From Enoplolaimus lenunculus (taxonomy: Eukaryota; Nematoda; Enoplea; Enoplida; Thoracostomopsidae), in the NCBI GenBank assembly GCA_030248215.1, contig JASANG010003356.1, forward strand, positions 62,001 to 126,000: a stretch of DNA of 64,000 nucleotides. Reading direction: 5' to 3'. How positions within the stretch are numbered: position 1 is the stretch's first letter; every line of letters begins with the position of its first letter. Below are positions 44,301-57,900 of this stretch, piece by piece. A program made the position numbers and the translations under genes. Under the pieces are notes generated by a model. That model did not search any database, was not told the DNA's origin, and saw nothing but the letters and a program-made list of their open reading frames with translations.

Positions 44301-47300
44301 ACATATATCTCAAAAATCAGCAAACCAACCATTTTATTTCAGACATACTTGTCTTGATGGTTTCTGAAAATTTTCACAATCTAATATGTCTTTGCATTCA
44401 AGACATATGCCTGGCGTCTAGATTAACACATAATTGTCTTGAATTTAAGAAAATTTTTCTTGAATATCGTTCAAATGTGTTTTTCGTGTGCAATACGAAT
44501 AAACATATTATTGAATATTTAGAAAATATGGATGCAACTGCGGTTAGGCTCGCCTTAACTATTGTTCGAAAATTAAATAACTGTGGCTCTGAGTTAACAG
44601 AGAACTTTTAGCAATTTATCTAAGCTTGAAACATTTCAATTGGTTACTTGGCTCCAAATTTTCAATTCAAACAGATCATAAGCCTTTACTCAAAGCGCTA
44701 CAGATGTCTAATCCAACACCCCAGCAATCGAGATGGCTGTCCTACATTTCTGAATTTGGTTGTGAAATAAAACACATATCAGGTTCCAACAACGTAATTG
44801 CACATACTTTATCGCGCCCGATAGCTGCGATTTCAACTATGTTCGATGAAACATTAGCCGAGGAACAAAAACAAGATAATAGTCTTATAAAATATTTCGA
44901 ACAAACTAGCATCCCGATTAAACATGTTAAAATCGGTGATAGCATTGTTTATTGTGACGCTAGCAAACCTCAGCTACGACCATATATTCCTACGAAACAA
45001 CGCAAACTGCGCAATCTTGAACGTGAACTTCGTTGGTTGTTGTGTTGTGATATACTTCTTGATCTGTATAAAACTGTGTAATTAGATAATCCGTCAGCCG
45101 CGTGCTTTTCAGTCAACAAAACAAACAAGCAAACAAAAATTCGGATTTTGTTAATTCTAACTTTTCGCCAAATAGTCTGCGCGGTTTAGACCAGCAAGGA
45201 GGGCCTTGTGATTTTGGTTGGACTTACAGCAGGCAGGTGTCATCAATGAAACCAAAAAAATTATGTTAAACATTAATTATTGGCTGTTTACTTACGATAA
45301 ACTAAGCTCTTCGTGTCCTTTTGCACGATATTCAGCGATTGCAACTACATACTGTGAGCTTGCAGGAAGGTTAACAAATGACCCGCTTGTCTGAAACAAG
45401 TACCATGTTTAACAGGCCTATACCCTCCAATTTAGGTCAAATTCCAATAAAGACACGCCCGTAGCCAGCTCACCTTACTATGGTGGACTAAAAAATTTTT
45501 CAAAGGTGCCACGCAAGGATTTTCAATGACTTTCAAGCATAGTTGAAAATTTTCTAGAAGGCTATCAAATTTCTCCGTGGGAGCTATACCCACCCCAGGC
45601 TTCCGTGTGCAATATTTTCAAATTTGATTTTTGTTTTGAAAAATTTAGGAATAAACTATTTTTGAATCGGAATCTTGAATTTATCACAATATATTTTAAA
45701 GCTAAACAGCACCAGTTTATGCGTTTAGGAACTCAACAGTTAAAACTTGCAACTGCCAAATAATTAATTAAATGTTATAGCTTGGAATTTATTTCACATG
45801 TATGAATAACCATGCAATTTCTCTGAATTTATTGCATCCGCTTTCTCATTGGCGGATGAAAAAATGCAATTTCTGCGAGCAATTTGCAGCTGCACCTTCT
45901 CGCAGTCAAAACTTGCTCATGAGAATACGGCTTTAAACTTGCAGTGGAACAGTGTACGAGCACTAAACGAGGTGTTTACCGAAAGACACGGCGAAACTGA
46001 TGTATTACTCGCTCCGTCGTCTGTGTCAATGGAGCTATGTACCATTGGCGAATGTGGTCCGCCGGCAGATCGGCCAAAATTGCAATTGAGCAAATGTTGT
46101 TGTTGATTTTGAATTTTTGAAGTCTTAGCATCTGAAACACAACTCGTCTTCTTAGTGCAAACGAGAGTCAGTTGTCAAGATTTGGTGAAAACTATAAACT
46201 GCTACTTAAGTTTACCCCGAGTTAAACGAGCACGTTACTAAAAATTATTTCGAGCAAAAATAAGGGCTGACACATTTAAAGTTTGATTTGAATTAGGCTG
46301 AAGCTAAAGCTTAGGCATAGACATGAGCAAAGACTTAGGCGTACGTTTAGGTAAACCTTGTTTTAACCTAAGCCTAACCCTGAGCCTCAGCCTGTGGCTG
46401 AAAATTATACAAAACCCTAAATACGACTTAAAATCAAAAATAAAAACAGGGTCACAACTACAGGGGCAGGGCGAGAATTGACTCCTTTGTCAACTGACAT
46501 TCTCGCTCCCCCCCAACCCCCAAAAAAATTCTCTACAGGCAAAAAATGTGTAAAATAATACGACCAACAAAGCATATACGGCCAAACATAAGTCTAGCGG
46601 TACCAGTACCAGCGTCGTCAGCCGTCGTTGTACAAGGGCCTGTTTGGCTGCTGTGTAATTTCGGCTGCGGCGCCGCTGGGCCATCCAACGAAAGACTTTT
46701 CAGTACGTTGTCCAGTTTTGGTATTCGAGCTTCACCATATTTCCGATGTACTTAAACAATAATGGCTAAAATTGAATTTAACTTTCAGTCGGATCCGTAG
46801 GCAAAGGGGGGCAGGCTCGAAAAATGTTGCCCTACCCCTTGGCCCCAACATTGACCAAAACCTAAATTATACATGAAGATTTAGCACTAAAATTGCAATA
46901 TCGAGTAGACTAAACGTTGCGCTATATTCACCGCGGGCCGTCGGACCCCGCCGCACGCCGCCGGATTCGGTGCGTACAAATTTCGTCGCAGGCAGCCGCG
47001 CGTCGCCGTATGCCAGCATGCGGCTACACGCGCTGGTGTCCGACTCAGTAAAGTGTAGCGCAATGCTTAGTGAAAAATTTGTGGATCCGCCAATGTTTAG
47101 CTACCACATCTACATGGCTCACATAATACCCCAATAAATTCAAATTAAACCGAATAAAGGTTACAATAAAATGAACCAGATTGAAATCTTACCACCAGCT
47201 CGAGGGGACACTTTATTGAGATGGCTGGATTGTTGCGAATGCGTTGCTCCTGCAGTATCGCTGCCATAATCGCTTGCTTGTGACTCAACCGAAGTAGTCT

Positions 47301-48885
47301 TTGGATTCGCTGATAAATAAGGAGCAGTATATCCTACAAAAAAGAGACAAATCACAAATATCCACAAATTGCCTCTGTATTCCTAATAGTTAAATATGGA
47401 TATAGACCATGACGGATTCACTGTACTTTACAGCGCCCCACGCCGTCGCACACAAAGCGTAGAATAGACGGATATATTCATCCCCAAGAATGCGGAACAA
47501 CAGAGTACAAAAATAAATTTTTTTCAGGTCGCACAATAACAACCAATCGGATTCCACAATCCAAAAAAAAAATAAATTTGTACCTTTTCGAAATTAAATG
47601 CCCACTCCGCCCTTGAATTTGAATGATTCCGTTGAAAACTGTTCAATTTCAAGCCACAAAATGTAGTTTCACGTTGAATTTAATTAAGTATCAAATACCG
47701 CAACGTACGAGTTAATGATAAATTATCGATTCGAATCGAGTTAACTGATAACGCGAGTTGAGTTCCAGCAACCGTTGTACCACCGGTGGTAAGCGTTGGT
47801 GAAGCATAATCTACACTGCTGGAGTTATCACTTTCATCCGCTATTGATTGTTCGCGAGCACTCGAGTTCATTGTGTCTTCCTTAAACGTCAACTTAAAAT
47901 TTAACTCATGTCCACTTGAGTACCACATATTAGGCTTAGGTTGAAACTTAGGCTTTTTGAGACAACGTTTTGACAAAGACTTATGTTGATGCAAAAGACG
48001 TCGGCAGTGACAGAAACTATACACGCGGGTCCCTAGCCAACGGGGCAGGCCACAGAAGCTTAGCCGTGGAAAAACTTTGCATTCCCACGCTAGAAAATTG
48101 TCAACCTTGCTTGTAAAGTCATCGCAAACCATTGTACGCCCGGGGTGAAAATTCTTTAGCACCCGACTAGCAAGATGAGCTGGCTACAGGACTGTATACA
48201 CAACTGAAACGGTTTAATGGCTATATATTTTATGACATATGACAAATTAAAATATAGAAACACACTGAATCTTGGTAATTTTTTACGCAAAATATATCAA
48301 ATTTAATATCTAGCACTCAGAGGCAGATCCAAAAATTTTGCGACGGCGGGGGGGCGGGGCGGGCTGGCAAATGTTATGAAATGCAAAAATTGTAAACACA
48401 GGTTTATCATTTTATCACAAAAATTTTCTGAGGGCGAAAAATGTTAAGGTAGGAGGACATTAAAATTTAAATATCGAAAAAAATTCTGCGGGAAAAATTG
48501 TATTTTTTTACAAAAAATTTATTGAAAGAAAAAATTGTAAGGCAGGGAGGAACCATACCATTTTTAACACAAAAAAATTATTGAGGGTGGGCGTACGTAC
48601 CCCCGCCCCCGCCGGATCCGCTTGTGCTTGCACTTAGTAACTTACCAAGCAACTGCTATCAGTCATTAATATATGCGGAATGGTCCCATAATTGTTAAAT
48701 TGCACTGTACTGCAGCTGCAAGTGCAATTGTTGCCGTTACAATTTTTGCAATAATCAATGCTGTTTGCTTTATTTGAAGTATTTCCAAATTTGTTCGTTT
48801 CTAAATTACTACTCGTTGCTGAAACGTTGCTTTGTCTTCTATTATCGATATGCTTCCTACTGTCGTTATTATTATTATTATTATT

Positions 48886-48924
<39 letters not shown>

Positions 48925-51900
48925 ATTTTTGTAGCTGTTAGTATTGTTGCCTCGACTGGAGCAAGGCGAACCGTTTGATGTGTCACCAGTTGATTTGTTG
49001 CTAACAGGTTTACCGTATTGACTTCGAATCGCGGTTGCTTGTTTTAGTAAATAGTAGACAGGGTCGACGTCTGAAAGTTAGACAGACTTTTAAAATAAAT
49101 CGCTTTTTATTCAGGGTTAATATAGTTTTATTTTGAGTTCCAATCAATAGGAGTACATATCCCTAATAAGAGTTCGTAAACGAATAGTTTTGAATTCCTA
49201 ATTACAGTTCATAAATGTCAATTACCTCAAAAATTTCCACACAGAACATGACTCAGCATAGTTTTATACTGCCTATAGTCATAGAAGTATGAGTTTTAAA
49301 CACGTACAGCGGTACGTTAAAGATAAATAACAGTCCGTAATCAAATAGTACACTGCAAACAATGGTGAGTCAAATTGAGTCTCTCCGAAATAGGCTTTTC
49401 CTGACTTCACAAACTGAGCCAAATTCGCGTTATTCAGGTCATCGTTCTTGCAATAATTTACCAAACTTATTTTAACAGAATGAAAGCCCATTCTGAAAAG
49501 TTATAGCACCATCTATCATGGTCATAATTCTACGGACTTACATAATTCTAATTCCAATCCCGACTGTAAGACTTACGTTGCTCAGCAGCGGCGGTTATGA
49601 TGTAATCCGGAGCGGATGGAAACTGCAAATCGCAAGTGCTGCTCATGGAACGATTTGAACTCGACGCCACATCGTCTCCGAATGAACTATTCTTGTTGTC
49701 GGCTGAATTGAACACAGCTGCATGCGACAATTTCGATCCCCATTTGGTGCCGTGTTGTGACATCTGAAAATTAGGAAACAGTGGCTTGATTTGTGAAATC
49801 TTACTCAACCACACCCGCATTAACATTGTTTTATTTCATCACAAATCAGCTGCTTCTCGATTCCACAATACAGAATTGCAACTCAGACCCATAGCCAGAG
49901 GGGGCTTAAAATTTTACAGGACGGGTGTTGAAGGGTTTCTAATGACTTACAAGCAAGGTTGAAAACTTTCCAGAGGGAGTCAAATTTTTTCCAGGGGGGT
50001 TGACTCCCTGTCCTTGGCTACGGGCCCGTTGCCGCAGTACGTTTTAATTTACCTTTTAAAACTGAAATTAGGTTTGACATCTCTAATGCTCACTAAGAGA
50101 TAATCATGATACGTTCATTGATCTTGAAAAATTTGAACATTTGGCCCCATTACATTTATTTTGGGGAACCATCTTGCATACTTTGGCTTCAAATGAACCA
50201 TATATGTATGTATGTATGTATATATAACAAAACCTACGTCACACTGCGTTGAACTCCACTGCATCGTAAACTTTTTACAATCCTTGACGCCTTTTTGACA
50301 ATGAAAATGAAAGCTGATCTTGCAAATTTCACATTTCATTCCTTTTGTATGCGGATTGCCGGCTTCTGAGAGTATAATCAAAAACACAAATTATTTCAAT
50401 TTTCAAACGGAACACAATTAATCGCTTTGATATTTACGAATTTCAAAAAATGTGTAGCATTTAATCACCAGTTGGTCATAGGTTTTTTCAAACTAACAGA
50501 CTTGTGACCTGCTGTGAAACTCTAAATTGCGAAATCTATTACGAATCGTTTCTGGTTGCTAGACTTGTGTCGCTGAAGACGGGCACAAATCTTGAAACCG
50601 TAAACGTCTCATAGTAATTGCCAATGGCGGATCCATGGGGGGGCCACCCCGGCCATGGCCCCGCCCAACAGCATCTCGACAAAAATTGTATAGAGGGTCA
50701 ATTGCTGTTCGACACTGTTCCGAAAATAGCAGGCAGTTCTAACTTATTAAAAAAAACAGCTGTTGCTGAAGCTGACTGGATTTTGCTTTTTCAAAACTGA
50801 ATTGGCTTCCGAATCCGAGCCTTTAAATTTGTGCCTGTTTGAAACCAAATCTGAACTTATGTTGCCACCCTGTTGTTTATACCTAAATTGCGTTGATGCG
50901 TTAGTTTTATTTGTGATTCATCTCAATGGAACGAACCTAAAGAACTCAACTTAATGGCAATAGTTCGTGGTTTGTGTGTGGCTCAAAAATAAGTTTATTA
51001 CCTGTGGAATTTTGCCCCCCCCCATTTTGAGATCCTGGATCCGCCACTGGTAATTGCAATTTCAGTTACACAGCTGTCACAGGTCGTTTGTTTGAAAACT
51101 TATTACTCAACTGATGATTAAAGCTACACAGATTTGTGAAACTGAAATTCGAAGCGATTAATTACGTCCCAGAATGCTGGAGTTGCAAGCATAGCAGTGT
51201 TTTTGGCCGTTTAGCGTCAGACTACTTTTTCAGCCATATTTTTGGAAACAGACCCCAAAAGATGATACGGTCAGAATTGGTTGCAGTCGATGGTTTGCAT
51301 CAAAAACCAAAACCAGACACCAAAATTCACTATTATGCATTGCATTCCATCAGGGGTGCAGCCAGGGTTCTGAAACCGGGTTTACATACTATGGCCAATG
51401 TAAAGAATAGGGGCGGAACAGTATTATAACCATATTTCTAAGCCTAAACCTAAGCCTAAGCCATGCAAAAAATTAGTCTAAGGCTTAAGCTTACTCTATT
51501 GCAGTCCCACAGAAAAACGGTCCGCCCCTGATCTTTACATGGGCCCATGGACAAAAATCGCAAATGGGGCTTGACTCTTCTAGCCTCTGGCTGCGCCCTT
51601 GCATTTCATCTAACCATCTGACCAATGAACTTACGCCATCCAACGACGAATTAGAATGCTTGGAAACGGTGTGTTCTGATTGGCCGGTGTGCGATCGTGG
51701 AGTCAACAAATGAGCCAGTGAAAAACGCCGAAACTTCAGCGACGTATCACGGCTTTGACGAAATATCGAAGATGGTTTTCGTTTTGCTTGGACTAATTCG
51801 GGTTCTAAGATATTGGTTTGCGACTCAGGTTCGCGAGCACTCAATACAATTGGATCACAAGTTGGCTTCAAGATCGGTAACGATCTTGGTGAAACGTCTA

Positions 51901-54900
51901 AACTTGGCGAAGATGATAGTTTTCTGGCTGAGGGACTTCTATGACAGGTGCGGGCACTGGAGCAAGACGGCTCAAGATATTGGACTGAAGTCTGTGAAAT
52001 TTGACGCGGGGCAGGCGTTGCTGTTACACTTCTGCGCATTGTTTTAATGTTTTAGGTTTCGTTATTTTATGGTCAAAGATAAGCTGTATTTGGCTATTAG
52101 CATATTTGTCACAAAATGTTGTTGGCGTAATTTTAGTAATGTCTTGACATTAATACCAACGAAGATCGAACCCGAAGCGAAATTGGTAAATGTTAACAGG
52201 TGGAAACTCTATAACTGGTTTGAACTATTGATAACAGTAAGCGATAACTTTTGCCTAAATACACATATATTTGATGCTACGCTCATTTCTAGCAACCTAA
52301 TTTGTTTACCAGAGTTAGCAACGAGTGTCGTGGGTTAATTGTGAAAATTTTGAAAAGTTTCTGGGAGTCACGAGCAATCGGGGGGTCAAAGGTCAGACCC
52401 ATGTGGCCCATAGTTTGCAACGTTTGTTCTTGAATGTTAACTTGGACCGTAGGTAATACGGGTATTTTTGGGTCATGTACACATGGGTCGTGTCCAGTGA
52501 TTTGAGCCTTCTTGGGTCAACTATTTATGGGTTACGGTGGGTCAATGGGCATACATAGTGACCCATAGACAGTCGACTCATGAAGGCTCAAATTACTGGA
52601 CACACATTGTGGCCCATTTTCGATGGCTACTACGTTTATCACAGTGGCTTTTAACAGTTGTATTATAAATTCTGATAGGTGATGTAGTCATTGGAGAATA
52701 AGCATCGACATAAGAACCTAAGCCCGGACCCGTAGCCAAAGGGAAAGAGCAGGGTTGCTCAGTCACCCCTCTCCTGCAAAATTTTTGTGCTCCCAAGAAA
52801 ATTTTCAACCTTGCTTGTGAGTCAATGAAAACCCTTGTATGCTCCTCCTGAAAAATGTTTAGCCACCTAGCAAGGTGAGCTGGCTACAAGCCTACCTAAG
52901 CCATTTGAAACGAATACCTAAAATGTGTGAAAAATTGTCGAAGCGTTTGTTAAAAATGTCAAAATTAAGCGACATTAAAGGGAATTTTAGAACGATTCGC
53001 CAAAGCATCGAATTATTAATGACAATTTGACCCTAAAAGCAACGCTCAACGACCGGTTAACATTTTGTTCTGTCCACCCTGAACAAAAGAAACCCGAAAA
53101 TAGCTGTATCGGTGCGAAACAATTTCTTGCGTCTATAATACCCCCACAACTGAAACGGTTTATAGTTCCCGGGGGCGTTGTTTTATGCAACCGGAACGAA
53201 TTGTGTTTGATAAACCAATCCCGTTTGCGGAAATGTTTGCAAGCTGCGGTATTGCGGTTGCGGCGTTTTTGAAAAAATATCGCACGTAGCGACTTGTCAA
53301 CACGACTAGCTTGTACTTAGCTTAACAATGATATTATGGGTAGCTTAAAATTGTCGCGACAGGTATGCTTGAATGGTAATTTTTCTATAAGGCTTGCGGT
53401 ATACTTTTGGTGACGTCCGACGCCGTCCGTCAGCCAACCGGTGCCGTGGGTTACTTTGCGTCACCCGTACCGCACCGTCCGTCACCGTCCGGAAATAACT
53501 CACGTACGATACCGTGTAGTAATTGACGGTGTTGGACAGTACCGTACGGGTTACCGGGTTTATATTAAGGTTTCTGATGACTTTACAGGCAAGATTGACA
53601 ATTTTTTAAAAGTGAGCAAAGTTTTTGGACTGCCTCTGCCTACGGGCACGCTAAATGCATCATAACAAAATAGAATTTGCCAAAAAACAAGCACTTTTCC
53701 TAAAAATGTTTCAAATTCACAATATCTTAATTAGAAGTGACAGGCATATTTGAGGTATTAAAATCTGAGTTTCTTAAATTAAATTTTTTTTGCAATCAAA
53801 ACTAATTGCAATCACACATACAGAACTAACAAATGCAGTTGTATTGCATACTGCATGACCGACAAAAATGGACAGGGCTGGAATTGCAAAAAAACATTCT
53901 CTTGATAAATTATTACAAATTTGAAGAAATATAAAAAATTAATTTTAGAATTGGCCATAATAAAGAAAAGTTAACGAATGAACAACAATCTGCATGCGAA
54001 GTTTCTTTTTAAAGAATAATCACGTTTCCGTTATAAGAAAACATTGTAAGCAAAGCAGTGTGTAATCGGATATCCGTTTCCTGCAAAAATCAATGTCCGT
54101 TTCCGTTTTCGTTATAGAAACAACGGAAATATTGACATTTTTTACGTTAAAACATAGTTATAAATCGCGTATGTATCTCGCAATTTTTCATCACATATAT
54201 GCGTATATTTTTCGATATGAAATAAAAATAATGAAATACATCCAAAATGTTAGAAATTTCAATTAATCCGCTATTTTTTGTTTAAAATTTGTAAAAGAAC
54301 GGTGACAAAATTCACGCCTAATTGTATTGGCAGAGAAATAACACATTTTTTAAAATTTTTATACTTTAATATGCGTTTTTCGTTTCCGTTTCCAATATTT
54401 TTACTATCCGTTTACACACTAAAGTAAGGTAATGTTAGAAAGTTGCCCAAATTACGTATGTGGGAAATTCCAGTTTTAAATATATAGATTATTACCATTT
54501 TGCAACTACGTTTTATAAAGCAGCCTCGATATTCACAAGGGTTTCTGTATGTTTTCAATTTGAAAATTCACGCTATTTTAAATGTGTCATTTATCAAAAA
54601 ATTCAGTGTTTTCTAAAACACAGGTAAATCACAACGAAAATTAAAGCTAAAGATGAAACCCATTTTACCTTATAATTAATACTTTAAAATAATTATCAAA
54701 TCATTACAATTAGGCAGTATATATATTGTAAAAATTCATATCAACAACGACCAATGTGAACAAGCCAAAAACATTTAGTCTAAAGCTTAAGCTTACTCTA
54801 TTGCAGTTCCACAGAAAAACGTTCTGTCCCTGATCTGTACATGGGTCTCAACATTTTCGTTATAGTTGCCCAAACTAATAAAAATTAAAACTTCATAACT

Positions 54901-57900
54901 GCTGCAAGTATTAAGGGTGTCACTGTACTTGTCGTACGGTACCATCCTCACGGTGACCTACGGCCAGATTTAAGTAGGTTCATTAACTTTAACTGTAAAT
55001 TTTTTTGCTTTACTCATAAAAATTAACCTTTTCATTACATTAATATTAATTTCAAAGTCTAAGATGACTCGCTTCTACGTAATGCCATAGTTAATAAAAT
55101 GTATAATGTTCGATCCAAAACAATTACAAGGCGTGTTTATTTTGAACCAAATCAAACTAACGGTTTTTAAAGTTTGAAATGGTTAGAGCGGCCCCGTAGC
55201 CAAGGGAGGCCATGGGCGCTCAGTGCCCCTGCGAAACCTTTTTGACCCCGCCTAGAAAATGTTCAACCTTGCTTGTAATTTATTGAAAACCCTTGAATGC
55301 CCCTCCGGACAGATTTTTAGCTCCCTCTAGCAAGGTGAGCTGGCTACTGGCCTCCGTTAAAGTAGCGAATATCTAATCAATGTGAATCTAAGAACAAATT
55401 TGTTGTCTCCAAACACCTGTATATCATGCGATTGTGATCTTTCTCATGTCAACTGCTAAAATAGCACAAACAGAAATGACCCCACAGAAAAATTATTATC
55501 ATCAAAAATAAATGCCGCAAATTGCATGCTTGTTCCGAAATTTTGAACCCATTTGACAAGTTTAACGGACAAAATTATTGGGAACGCTGCATAACCTGGC
55601 TTATCGTCTCATCCTTAAGTAAAAATATTGTCCTCAAAGGTCATTTAAGCGGAATTAACCACAGGTCTGTTTACAAATTTTGGTGGTTCCGCTTGACGTG
55701 CCTACACCCCGGCTACTGGGATGTGACACTTCTGTCACGGTGGGCAAAATGGACCTCAGTAATCAAGTGAAGCGAGTTCCAGTGCCGACATTAAATATCT
55801 TACAGAGTCAAGCTAAATTATATAAACCCACAGGCCTGCTGGCAAAGGTCAAAGAGGGCCGCTGGGTTCAGCCCTTAAGTTTAATTAAACCCCCCAGGCC
55901 TGCAACCAAAGGCCAAAGGTGGCAGCGCAGCCCTCCCGAAAATATTTTCCCCCTAGAAAATTTCCAATCGTGCTTGTAAGTCAACGAAAACTTTTTGAAT
56001 GCTCGTCCCACCACCCCGGCAAGCTGTGCTGGCTACGGTGCTCAAACCCCAGTGGTTGTACGTATTTGTTACCAGATGTTTTACAAGTTGAAGATATTTG
56101 CATGTCGTAGATACATTTTCGTCGCTATTCTGCACTGCTTGGGACACAAACTTAACTGTGAACTCGATTGCAGAACGGTGTAAAAACAGTTTTAACTTTT
56201 AAAATTAACCAAACGTTTATAGACGGATTTAAAATGACACTGTCGCACATCTGTGCTGGTTGAATTAAATATAGCTTAAAATGAAGATTTTGTGCAAAAT
56301 TTTTTGTTTTGCGGTTCCGGTTCTGGTTCCGGTATTCTTTTACGTTTCTGGTTCCGGTATTTTATAATTCCGGTTGCACCCTGATTGTAAAATATTACCG
56401 TTTCAAAAATTATCATCTATACTCTGTTTCGTAGATTAATAAACTTTTATTGACCCTTGTACAGACCCACCTTTACCTATTTCTACACCCTTAATCTTCC
56501 AACAAAAAATATTTCACTTCAAAAGGTGTCCAAGCTACACGATAAGGTGTCATTTCTAATAAAATTTTTGGTTCGACTTTTTATAATGAACCAATTTATG
56601 CCTCAATGGCCCAGCTGTAGAAGTGGCGTGTTTATATGTAAAAGTATATGGAGGGTGACTATTTATATGCCAGTTCATTTCTATGCTTGAAACAACCCAA
56701 CAAACCCATATTTTATTTTATTTGATGATATCTTTGCTATGTGATGACAGTCTTTCGACTTAATCAGCCTACCTGTCTACAAGAGTATAAGTCTAAAAGT
56801 TTTGCGGCCGCCTACCCTCGGCTACTTTTGACCTATGATGGAAAATTAAACAGCTCTTTTACAGTTTTACGGTGTCCCGTGACTGGGGTAGGTAAGTCCG
56901 AAAGTCACCAAAACGGGAGGGTTACGTGGATTCTGACATGAGCAAAATGCCTCCCGGCCCGAACCACATCGCCACCCATGTGCATTTCGAGCGAAGCAAC
57001 TTCACCAAGCCTAAGAGCAACTAACTGAAGTAGCAAAATCCAGTTAACAGTCATAAGCCTAAGCGTTGCTACAAGCCGCTAACACCCGAAATTGCACATG
57101 TGTACCAGCGCAGCCAGGCCGTTACAACCGCAGACGGAATCGGACTAGAGGTGCACTTGTCACTGAGCTGAGTGACTACGGATAAAACTAAGTAACAGCG
57201 AGCAAAGCAAATTTGCGAGCGATTGAAAATTTAGGCTCGCTAGAATCACCACTATAACATCCAGATCCGAAACTGCCGGTAAAACGTGTGCACTCTACCA
57301 TTTCGACGTATCATTACACAAGCTAATCTCTTTTCGAATGGGTAAAACTTTATGCGCAATTTCCAGTTCAAACACTACTCGAATCGGTAAAACCAACTAA
57401 ATACTTATACAGCGCCGATTCATTCCAGCGCTAGCACGTACACGCCTCACCGCTTAAGCAAGCTAAGCAACCTATACATGCGGCCCGCGGGTGACTAGAC
57501 TTGCACTGGGGAGAACTAAGAAAAAGGCGGGTCGACCCAGCAGAGATAACAGAAAAGCGAGACCTGAAAGATAAGAACGAGACTGAGAGGCAGAGTACAG
57601 ACTGGTCTGAATTGAGTTGGTGCAACCTAATGTGTGTGATAAATACTATGTATAGAGGGAGCTAAGCTTAGGCCCCACCATGCGGGTGGATCGCTTAAGC
57701 CTAAGCATCGCGAAGCAGGTAGATTATCTAACAGCCAATGGAACTACTCCGGTGTTAGAAATTTATTAGCAACTAAAGAAATTTCACAAAAACAACTTAG
57801 TAAACGTTATTAACTACGAACGAAATAAACTATTAAGCTTGACGCAAAAACAGCATTACCCTGTGTGCATCGTCCACGGCGTTCTGTAATTGCATTGCCT

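Noticed and set aside
48027-48162. Upstream half of the 160-codon - strand frame ending at 47680
   Set aside because: It is family D element sequence; only 47880-47709 fits the STAC-like gene.
51631-52039. Ser-rich exon as STAC-like exon 2
   Set aside because: Its phase does not fit the C1 exon, whereas exon 1 joins the C1 exon directly in frame.
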